Of a stretch of 19,296 nt of DNA, positions 1 to 5,874 are shown piece by piece. The notes beneath the pieces were generated by a model. That model was not told the origin of the DNA. It saw only the letters and a program-made list of their open reading frames with translations, and did no database searches. The translations under genes were made by a program, and so were the position numbers. The stretch spans positions 1 to 19,296 of the forward strand of contig JAHRWI010000078.1 of the NCBI GenBank assembly GCA_019090225.1, written 5' to 3'. The stretch is from Porticoccaceae bacterium (GTDB lineage: Bacteria > Pseudomonadota > Gammaproteobacteria > Pseudomonadales > Porticoccaceae). Within the stretch, counting starts at the first letter, position 1; each line of letters opens with the position of its first letter.

Positions 1-831
1 CAAACGCATCGGATCAACCGGCTTACCGTTCTTCCTGAGTTCGAAATAGAGTCGGCCACGGTTATTAGGGTCACCACCGACCGTCGATATCTGCTCACCC
101 GCTTTCACCACGTCACCCTCCTTGATTGAAAGCGCCCTATTGTGGGCATAGGCACTCAGATAAATATCACTGTGTTTAAGGATGATCAGTTTGCCATAAC
201 CCCGCAAACCACTGCCCGCATATACAACAATACCACTGGCCGCAGCAGTGACGGCTCGACCCGGTAAGGATTGAATATTGATTCCCTTGAACACCTTACT
301 GGTATCGTACTGGCGCGACACCGCACCCTTCACTGGCCAGCGCCAGCTAACCTCACCCTTCGGCAATTTCTGGGAGCCAACCGAAGCCGATGTTTTGGAA
401 GAACTTGTCTTCCTGGTAGCTTGATGTTTTTTATCCAGCTGAGTATTTTTACGGCTTCCAGATTTATTATTGTTCTGCGTTAGTTTTACTGAGCCACTTT
501 TTGCTCGCGCGCTTGCCGGCTGAGAACGTGGCACCGGCTTCAAGCTAGTAGTATCCAGCGTAAGGCGTTGACCAGGAACTATTTGATAGGGAGGGGCCAA
601 ACCGTTACTTTGGGCCAATGCCGCAACATCCTTCTCGTAGCGCCAGGCGATCGCGAAGAGTGTATCACCCGGTGACACCACGTGATAAGTCACTCGCTCG
701 CTCGGTGGTTGCGGGCGCTTACTGACCGGCGCCGGGTTAAACGCGCAGCCCGATGACATCAGATAGGCCATTATCAGAAGAACCAACGTTAACAGAACTA
801 CAGAGAAACGCTGGGTAGCAAAATAGAGCAT
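1..831 (-). CDS. nlpD: NlpD-type amidase activator lipoprotein (LysM + degenerate LytM/M23), 3' end truncated by window
   Basis: Reading from the ATG at 829-831 gives 277 codons open to base 1, so the C-terminus lies outside. A hydrophobic signal (residues 11-25) ends in SSGC with Cys29, a plausible lipidation site. A LysM domain follows (about 48-92: YHVVSPGDTL, ending VPGQRLTL), then a Ser/Lys/Thr-rich linker, then a LytM/M23 domain from about 160. The zinc ligands of active M23 peptidases are missing: the HxGxD position reads KGIN (182-185), the second site is AYAHN, and the last histidine is replaced in GRLYFELR. NlpD and EnvC are known to be degenerate in this way and to activate septal amidases (AmiC for NlpD) rather than cut peptidoglycan. 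Its place downstream of pcm is the classic nlpD position, with rpoS expected next. An in-frame ATG at 859-861 overlaps the preceding stop as ATGA and is an alternative start, but it would put the lipid Cys at residue 39. Confidence 0.88.
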   Translation of the reverse strand, partial: MLYFATQRFSVVLLTLVLLIMAYLMSSGCAFNPAPVSKRPQPPSERVTYHVVSPGDTLFAIAWRYEKDVAALAQSNGLAPPYQIVPGQRLTLDTTSLKPVPRSQPASARAKSGSVKLTQNNNKSGSRKNTQLDKKHQATRKTSSSKTSASVGSQKLPKGEVSWRWPVKGAVSRQYDTSKVFKGINIQSLPGRAVTAAASGIVVYAGSGLRGYGKLIILKHSDIYLSAYAHNRALSIKEGDVVKAGEQISTVGGDPNNRGRLYFELRKNGKPVDPMRL

Positions 832-857
832 TTTGTATCCCAAACCCCCCAGGCCAT

Positions 858-1802
858 TCATAGCTTATCCCGCTGACCTCCCCCGATATACTCCAGGGCT
901 AGAACCAGTGACAAACCCACTATCATGAAACCGATAACCAACCAGTACTGGGGATCACCTACAGCATCGGCATAGCCCCAGGGCCAGAATAACTGCGCTG
1001 TTCCGTGAGCTTGTTCTAGCTCATCCCCCGGCGCGAGTCTAAGTTGTTGCCAGGGCCAAACCACAGCCAGAGAACCAATCAGAAAACCGGTCAGAAGCGC
1101 CAGGGTAAGATTATGGAAGCGTGTTAGGAGCCAATGTAGCAGCCGGGAAAACAGCAACAGCCCAGTGGCACAACCGGCAACAAATGTTACTAGTACCGTT
1201 AGATCAACCCGTACCACTGCGCTGAGAATAACTGGATACATGCCCAGTAATAACAAGATAAAACTACCAGAAACGCCGGGCAAAATCATGGCGCAGATTG
1301 CCAACATGCCGGCTCCAAATATAGTCAGAGGGTGAGGTACAAGCCCCGCCTCAATTTGCACATGGGGCGCAAAGGCACTCGCCAACACCAGCCCGGCTCC
1401 GACTGCCAGCAACAGCCATCCAGCGACACTATGCACTGATATCTGCCGCCAGATATAAATCACCGATGCGACAATCAAACCAAAAAAGAAACCCCAAACC
1501 ACCAGGGGATGGTGAACCAGCAGATATTCTAGCAAGTGCGCAAAGGTGGCGACACTCAGCAAAACCCCGCTGAACAGTACCGTCAGAAAGGTACCTTGGA
1601 CGTGTTGCCAGAAAGCCCGGAGGTCCTGGCGTCTCAATACTTTCAATGCAGTTAGATTAAATGAGCCGATGGCACCGAGCAGTTGCTCGTAAATACCCGA
1701 TATAAAAGCAATGGTGCCGCCGGAAACTCCGGGAACCACATCCGCTGCGCCCATGGCGACACCTTTGCAAAACAGGGCGAAATAACGACGCAAAAAATCC
1801 AT
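858..1802 (-). CDS. popT: DUF368 (PopT-type) undecaprenyl-phosphate translocase
   Basis: This is an integral membrane protein of about 314 residues with the two DUF368 signatures: GAADVVPGVSGGT near residues 18-30 and ILPGVSG near 173-179, each followed by a hydrophobic stretch. They look like an internal duplication. About eight or more hydrophobic segments fill the rest. DUF368 proteins (PopT) were shown, with DedA-family UptA proteins, to return undecaprenyl phosphate across the cytoplasmic membrane for reuse in peptidoglycan and O-antigen synthesis; the function here is assigned by family. The ATG at 1800-1802 was chosen because homologues begin close to this point; a TTG three codons upstream (1809-1811) is possible. 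The gene begins 22 bases after pcm and its stop overlaps one candidate nlpD start, so the three are probably co-transcribed. Being next to nlpD places it among envelope genes. Confidence 0.85.
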   Translation of the reverse strand: MDFLRRYFALFCKGVAMGAADVVPGVSGGTIAFISGIYEQLLGAIGSFNLTALKVLRRQDLRAFWQHVQGTFLTVLFSGVLLSVATFAHLLEYLLVHHPLVVWGFFFGLIVASVIYIWRQISVHSVAGWLLLAVGAGLVLASAFAPHVQIEAGLVPHPLTIFGAGMLAICAMILPGVSGSFILLLLGMYPVILSAVVRVDLTVLVTFVAGCATGLLLFSRLLHWLLTRFHNLTLALLTGFLIGSLAVVWPWQQLRLAPGDELEQAHGTAQLFWPWGYADAVGDPQYWLVIGFMIVGLSLVLALEYIGGGQRDKL

Positions 1803-1824
1803 TGTGGTCAAGGCTGACAGTTGC

Positions 1825-2466
1825 TTAGCGTGTCACGCCGCTCAACAAAGGCACAAAGCGCACTTTCTCGACCACCTCTTCATCATAGTTCTGGCTGTCG
1901 CCAATGCGCTTAATAAGGCGTAGCTCCTGATCATTATCGGAACCGATGGGAATCACCAGAAGACCGTCCGGCGCCAATTGATAGAGTAGCTCGTCCGGCA
2001 CACCCTCGGGCGCTGCGGTGCTGATAATGCCATCGTAAGGCGCATGTTCCGGCCAGCCTACACCGCCGTCACTGTGAGCGCTGGTTACGTTGCGCATATC
2101 CAGTTGCCGAAAGCGTTCTTTAGCTTTGTTCAGCAGTGGCTTTATTCTTTCTACGGTATAAACCTGTTCGACCAGCTGCGACAAAATAGCTGCCTGATAC
2201 CCCGACCCGGTACCAACCTCCAATACTTTTTTAAGCGGACCGCGGGACAAGAGCAGCTCTGTCATCAGGGCAACGACGTAAGGTTGAGAAATTGTTTGGG
2301 CAAAACCAATAGGTAAGGCGGTATCTTCATAAGCTCGATGCGACAAAGCTTCGTCGAGAAACAGGTGCCGAGGCGTAACACGTATGATATCGAGCACTTT
2401 CTGGTCTTTTATGCCATTGTCTTTGAGCCGCTGAATCAGCCGTTCGCGGGTACGCCTGGAGGTCAT
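1825..2466 (-). CDS. pcm: Protein-L-isoaspartate O-methyltransferase
   Basis: PIMT transfers a methyl group from S-adenosylmethionine to L-isoaspartyl residues of damaged proteins, starting their repair in the cytosol. The 213-residue product from the ATG at 2464-2466 shows the family pattern: MTSRRTRERLIQRL at the N-terminus, the ALPIG..QTISQP substrate-site block, SAM-binding motif I (VLEVGTGSGYQAAIL), and the closing VRFVPLLSG. Length matches E. coli Pcm (208). The reading frame is open further upstream, with a GTG at 2518-2520 and a TTG at 2488-2490. The TTG has a strong AGGGGG Shine-Dalgarno eight bases before it, so the true protein may carry eight more residues (VDLDGVG...). In most relatives surE lies between truD and pcm; here only about 70 bases separate them. 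Confidence 0.93.
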   Translation of the reverse strand: MTSRRTRERLIQRLKDNGIKDQKVLDIIRVTPRHLFLDEALSHRAYEDTALPIGFAQTISQPYVVALMTELLLSRGPLKKVLEVGTGSGYQAAILSQLVEQVYTVERIKPLLNKAKERFRQLDMRNVTSAHSDGGVGWPEHAPYDGIISTAAPEGVPDELLYQLAPDGLLVIPIGSDNDQELRLIKRIGDSQNYDEEVVEKVRFVPLLSGVTR

Positions 2467-2535
2467 ACCTACCCCATCAAGATCCACCAAGCTGACATCC
2501 CCCCTGACTAAAATCGACACAAAAAAGAGCCGGAA

Positions 2536-3570
2536 CTATAGCATAGCGGCGCTAGTAGGCACATGCGTAAACACTAGCTCTCGCAGTACCGACGTCGCAT
2601 AAGCGCCCGGCGGTAAAAAGAATTGGATGTGTAAATCCCGCCCGTGCCAACGCCAGCTCATCGCCTCAGGTCTCAACACCAGGCCTCGCCTTTCTTGCTC
2701 AAGGCCACAGTGCTCAAGGCCATGACACCAGGCTTCGTAAGGTGCCAACACCTGCGCTTCCAACTTCGCTAAATGTTTACCGGAAACATTCCTGCCCCGC
2801 CCCCATAAAGGGCCAGAAGGAAGACCCATCGTACCGCCTTCCTCATCGACCAGTGTCCGCCATGTTCCCTGCTCAACCCGTGCGGACAATACTTGATTAA
2901 ACAACTGGGAACGTGCCGCAGAAATATACAAACCCCACTTTGCATCTCTGCCTTGACGGGAAATTGACTGTCTGAGAATGCGATCAGCGGCGATCAGATT
3001 GCCGCCGTCAATACCGAAGCGTTGTTCACCAAAATAATTTGGCACACCATGGGTAGAAATAGTCAGTAAACACCGCTCGGCCAGCTCAATATCACCTTCA
3101 AAATCTCGCAATGTGATATTGAAGGCGTTGCCGCTGTGCGCACCCCTCCGCAACTTGCGACGATGTCGCCTCACCTGCAGCACTTCACATTCGGGTAAGG
3201 CCTTTAAACCTGCGGGAGAGGCCAAATTAAGATCGTCAAAACGCCGATCGGGCTGCCGCACACTGAACCACTGACTGGTCAATGCGCGACGGTCTTTAAG
3301 TCCACAGTAGCCAACATCTTTTTCATCTACGTCATAGAGTGTGCCAAGCTGCGTGGCCACCCAGCGAGTGTTCTGGTGACGTTTACGAATCTGTAGATAA
3401 ATATGGTCGCCGTCACCGGACAGGCTGTCACCTAAATCTTGATCGACCGAACCTGCATCGATTAAGTGTTCATCAACAATAAAGTCCTCAGCCGTACTTC
3501 GAAACGCCGCTATACCCGCAGGTTCGCCCCAGGCCCAGTGGTAGTCGAGCGAGAACAGCGATTCAGTAAT
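2536..3570 (-). CDS. truD: tRNA pseudouridine(13) synthase TruD, apparent AUU start
   Basis: TruD converts U13 of tRNA-Glu to pseudouridine. The catalytic block GLKDRRALTSQWF is present (the Asp corresponds to E. coli Asp80), as are RHRRKLRRGAHSGNAF, VPNYFGEQRFG, SAARSQLFNQ and the closing LPPGAYATSVLREL. The first ATG/GTG/TTG in frame is the GTG at 3358-3360, but 70 further codons upstream clearly encode the family N-terminus (WGEPAG...AEDFIVDE...GDGDHIYLQIRKR). There is no ATG, GTG or TTG between the in-frame stop at 3586-3588 and that GTG. ATT at 3568-3570 gives ITESL..., matching the MTE... start of Pseudomonas TruD and a 344-residue protein (family about 350). The ATT sits in ATTACTGA, overlapping the upstream gene's TGA by the same 8-nt geometry as lpxB-rnhB. 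A CTG at 3556-3558 is a weaker alternative, and a base-call error at the third position is possible. Confidence 0.88.
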   Translation of the reverse strand: MTESLFSLDYHWAWGEPAGIAAFRSTAEDFIVDEHLIDAGSVDQDLGDSLSGDGDHIYLQIRKRHQNTRWVATQLGTLYDVDEKDVGYCGLKDRRALTSQWFSVRQPDRRFDDLNLASPAGLKALPECEVLQVRRHRRKLRRGAHSGNAFNITLRDFEGDIELAERCLLTISTHGVPNYFGEQRFGIDGGNLIAADRILRQSISRQGRDAKWGLYISAARSQLFNQVLSARVEQGTWRTLVDEEGGTMGLPSGPLWGRGRNVSGKHLAKLEAQVLAPYEAWCHGLEHCGLEQERRGLVLRPEAMSWRWHGRDLHIQFFLPPGAYATSVLRELVFTHVPTSAAML

Positions 3571-4123
3571 CTCTGCTGCCCGCGCTCAAGACATCGAGAA
3601 TGGTATGCGTCGCATCCATAACCCGCACGATACGATCTTCGACCCGGCGGATACTGGTGCCAGTCGGACTATCTGAAAGTTGTCGAGCAATATGTTCGGG
3701 CAGACGTGTGGATTGCCGATAGATGTCATCATCCATCACCTCCCAGCGGGACATCTTCTTTTGCCAACCGGGTGGTAATTGTCCGTTACGAACCAGTTTT
3801 TTACGCAAGCCCGGCGGTAGCTTTTTATGCTTTTTTTGTGGCGCTCCATAGCGTTCCGTGCGCAAGTAGTCATCCAGAATACGGCGATCACGGTCACCAA
3901 AAAGCACTTCGGATAACACTACCTCGGTGATATCACGCACCCTGTCTCTGTTCCTGTCCCCGTCCCTATCCCGATCTCTATAATTCCTATCTCTGTCGCG
4001 CATCTGGTCTCGATCCTGATCGGCATCGTGATCCGCGAACGCGGGCAATACACCGCCAGTCAACAACACACTTAAAGCCAGCCCTGCGCCAGCGATTCTC
4101 GGTAAACTCTGTTTTAGTTTCAT
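3563..4123 (-). CDS. Secreted Arg/Asp-repeat protein with LPPG motifs (CigR/RcnB-like), function unknown
   Basis: The 186-residue product has a classical signal peptide: a basic start (MKLKQ), a hydrophobic core at residues 11-27, and a likely signal peptidase I site after AFA (28-30). The mature part opens with a low-complexity Asp/Arg stretch (about 33-64) of DRD and RDRD units. Two LPPG motifs then appear in tandem (LPPGLRKKLVRNGQ at 102-115, LPPGWQKKM at 116-124). The C-terminus is amphipathic (IVRVMDATHTILDVL). Paired LPPG motifs with basic spacing and a C-terminal ILD are seen in small periplasmic proteins annotated as CigR-family or RcnB-like. That is a resemblance from memory, and I cannot assign a function. 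The start has a good Shine-Dalgarno (AAGGATAG). The gene sits between ispF and truD, where relatives usually have no gene, and its stop overlaps the inferred truD start, so it may couple truD translation. Confidence 0.8.
   Translation of the reverse strand: MKLKQSLPRIAGAGLALSVLLTGGVLPAFADHDADQDRDQMRDRDRNYRDRDRDGDRNRDRVRDITEVVLSEVLFGDRDRRILDDYLRTERYGAPQKKHKKLPPGLRKKLVRNGQLPPGWQKKMSRWEVMDDDIYRQSTRLPEHIARQLSDSPTGTSIRRVEDRIVRVMDATHTILDVLSAGSRDY
3932..4027 (-). repeat. Arg/Asp low-complexity coding repeat
   Basis: Codons 33-64 of the LPPG-motif secreted protein form an imperfect six-base repeat encoding alternating Arg and Asp with occasional Asn, Gln, Met, Tyr and Gly. On the plus strand it appears as recurring tctctg/tccctatc-like units. 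Such short repeats can change length by slippage; the frame stays open throughout here. Confidence 0.75.
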
Positions 4124-4211
4124 TACTGTCTATCCTTGTTGCACCATTTGCTTCGCTTAATCTGTAATCGTCAGGGCTACCCCTGGTCTTTACCTGTCAA
4201 CGACAGCAGCT

Positions 4212-4745
4212 TCAACCTGCACGCTCATCACCCTCCAGGAGGACAATCGCCTGACAGGCAATACCTTCACCCCGACCGGTAAAACCCAGCTTTTCTGTTG
4301 TTGTGGCTTTGATATTTAATTGTACCTGCTGACAGCCTATCGCCTCACTAAGCATATTGATCATAGCCGCAACGTGAGGCGCAATTTTTGGCGCTTCGGC
4401 AATTATGGTCATGTCGCCATTACAGAATTGCCAGCCTCTGTCTTCAAGCATGGCCATCACGTCTCGTAATAATTCGACGCTGCTAATATTGTGGTATCGG
4501 GGGTCAGTGTCCGGAAAGTGTCTGCCGATATCGCCCAGCGCCGCCGCGCCTAACAGCGCATCGCAGAGTGCATGGATCAACACGTCGCCATCGGAATGAG
4601 CGTTGAGGCTTTTATCGAAAGGAATTCTTACGCCGCCGAGGGTTACTCCGCCAGAGGTCACGTCACCAGGAGTCACGCCACCCACCGTTTTAACGTCACC
4701 TTCTTCAAAAGCATGAACATCGTAGCCTTGCCCAACCCGTATCAC
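4212..4745 (-). CDS. ispF: 2-C-methyl-D-erythritol 2,4-cyclodiphosphate synthase
   Basis: IspF cyclises CDP-methylerythritol 2-phosphate to MEcPP with loss of CMP, the fifth MEP-pathway step, as a cytosolic trimer. Metal ligands are visible in GYDVHAF (Asp9, His11) and AHSDGD (His50). Other family blocks are DALLGAAALGDIG, HFPDTDP, and the C-terminal KATTTEKLGFTGRGEGIA. The start is GTG at 4743-4745 and overlaps the ispD stop as GTGA, consistent with coupled translation. The protein is 177 residues against about 158 in E. coli. Most of the excess is a 15-residue insertion at 22-36, made of three extra copies of the pentapeptide that is natively GGVRI. Both flanks are normal and the active-site residues are intact, so the enzyme is probably functional with a longer surface loop. 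Confidence 0.96.
   Translation of the reverse strand: MIRVGQGYDVHAFEEGDVKTVGGVTPGDVTSGGVTLGGVRIPFDKSLNAHSDGDVLIHALCDALLGAAALGDIGRHFPDTDPRYHNISSVELLRDVMAMLEDRGWQFCNGDMTIIAEAPKIAPHVAAMINMLSEAIGCQQVQLNIKATTTEKLGFTGRGEGIACQAIVLLEGDERAG
4623..4682 (-). repeat. Four-unit 15-nt tandem repeat inside ispF
   Basis: Residues 22-41 of IspF read as four pentapeptides: GGVTP, GDVTS, GGVTL, GGVRI. Only the last is expected in the family (E. coli has a single GGVRI after DVHAF). The DNA units are diverged but each follows GGN-GNN-GTN. This looks like an old in-frame expansion of a native 15-nt segment. Confidence 0.7.
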
Positions 4746-5542
4746 TGGGATTCACCCTGGGTTTGAAGCAACGAAGAATTTTCGCCCTGAAAAACCGCAT
4801 ATTGCGCCTGGAGAATAGCCTCGGCCAGGATCAGGTCTTCGCCATAGGTGATTTTAATATTGTCTGCTCTACCATGGATAATTGTCGGTTGATGTCCCGC
4901 CAATTCCATGGCAGCTGCTTCATCGGTGATGACCTTGCCCTGCTCAAGGCCAGCCTCCATTGCTGCGACTAGAAGACCATAACGAAACATTTGCGGGGTG
5001 GCCGCCAACCACAGGCCCTCTCGGTCAAGGGTTTCATCGACGACGCCTACTGTCACATCACTACCTGACGCACAATCTGACACCACATCCAATGCCACAA
5101 CACGCTTAAGCGTGGCATTCACCGGAGTGGCTAGTAAACCACCCACGGGTGAATCGGCGAGACCCGAAATCAGCTTTTGTAAATCGGTCTGCGTAACACA
5201 GGGACGAACTACGTCATGCACCAATACCCAATCCTGATCATTGGCCTCAACTTCAATCGCTTTAAGCGCATTCAATACCGAATCAGCACGCTCATTGCCG
5301 CCAGCTACAGAACGGACGCGTGCATCTTTGGATATGTCGAGTGTTGGCCAGATACGATCCTGGCTATGAATGGCAACAATAAGTGCCTGGCAGGGCATGC
5401 TCAGCAATCGCTTGAGGCTATGCTCTAGAACGGTGAGGCCCGCCAGAGGGCTGTACTGTTTAGGCGAGCCCTGCCCCCCGGATAAGGCTGAGTTAAACCT
5501 GCTACCGATACCGGCAGCAGGCGCCACCAGCCAGTATTTCAA
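4742..5542 (-). CDS. ispD: 2-C-methyl-D-erythritol 4-phosphate cytidylyltransferase
   Basis: IspD joins CTP and MEP to give CDP-ME, the third MEP-pathway step. The nucleotide-binding N-terminus APAAGIGSRF (7-16) followed by SPKQY (26-30) is present, with GGNERADSV, VLVHDVVRPC (106-115; HDAARP is the usual form), TPVNATLKR, LWLAATPQMF and TDEAAAME. The start is TTG at 5540-5542: an in-frame stop lies just upstream at 5549-5551, and the TTG overlaps the ftsB stop as TTGA. At 266 residues it is about 30 longer than E. coli IspD. Extra residues lie in the loop before PKQY (about six) and in a stretch at 148-168 between LKR and ETLDR (about 13). A short Gln/Ser-rich tail follows the last conserved helix. 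The catalytic blocks are intact, so activity is expected. Confidence 0.95.
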   Translation of the reverse strand: MKYWLVAPAAGIGSRFNSALSGGQGSPKQYSPLAGLTVLEHSLKRLLSMPCQALIVAIHSQDRIWPTLDISKDARVRSVAGGNERADSVLNALKAIEVEANDQDWVLVHDVVRPCVTQTDLQKLISGLADSPVGGLLATPVNATLKRVVALDVVSDCASGSDVTVGVVDETLDREGLWLAATPQMFRYGLLVAAMEAGLEQGKVITDEAAAMELAGHQPTIIHGRADNIKITYGEDLILAEAILQAQYAVFQGENSSLLQTQGESQ

Positions 5543-5823
5543 GGCTGTTCATCCTTGTCGATGACCATGTAGAAGGTTTCACCTTCGCGAATCATACCCA
5601 GATCATAGCGGGCACGTTCCTCAATACCTTCGGCACCATCTTTGAGCCCGGCGACCGCTGCCACCAGTTTTTGATTACGCGCTTCAAGTTTGCTGTTTTC
5701 TTGAACTTGTCGCTCGACACGACCTTCTAACTCGGCCCGCTGTCTGAGACCGCCTTCACCTAACCACAACTGGTATTGAAAGAGGCCCAGCAGTATAAAA
5801 AGTATTAACAGCAACCAGCGCAT
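5539..5823 (-). CDS. ftsB: Cell division protein FtsB
   Basis: FtsB is a small bitopic divisome protein that forms the FtsQBL complex and helps switch on septal synthesis by FtsW-FtsI. The 94-residue product has the expected layout: a very short cytosolic tip (MR), one transmembrane helix (about 3-20), then a periplasmic coiled coil (about 25-62; ELEGRVERQVQENSKLEARNQKL) and a C-terminal segment with the family block GAEGIEERARYDLGMIREGETFY. The ATG at 5821-5823 has a good Shine-Dalgarno (GAAGGTGG). It lies 51 bases downstream of eno and its TGA overlaps the ispD start. The eno-ftsB-ispD order is conserved in gammaproteobacteria. Confidence 0.95.
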   Translation of the reverse strand: MRWLLLILFILLGLFQYQLWLGEGGLRQRAELEGRVERQVQENSKLEARNQKLVAAVAGLKDGAEGIEERARYDLGMIREGETFYMVIDKDEQP

Positions 5824-5874
5824 TGAGCCACCTTCAATATTATTCCTACCGCCGATCTTGCGAGGAGTAAATTA

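Noticed and set aside
3361..3570. A possible frameshift or truncation at the 5' end of truD
   Set aside because: The missing N-terminal region is coded in the same frame without interruption; only a standard start codon is lacking.
4195..4200. A perfect TTGACA (minus strand) upstream of the LPPG-protein gene
   Set aside because: No acceptable -10 hexamer occurs at 16-18 bases; the expected place is a GC-rich CAGGG/CCCTG hairpin (4172-4185) without a T-run.
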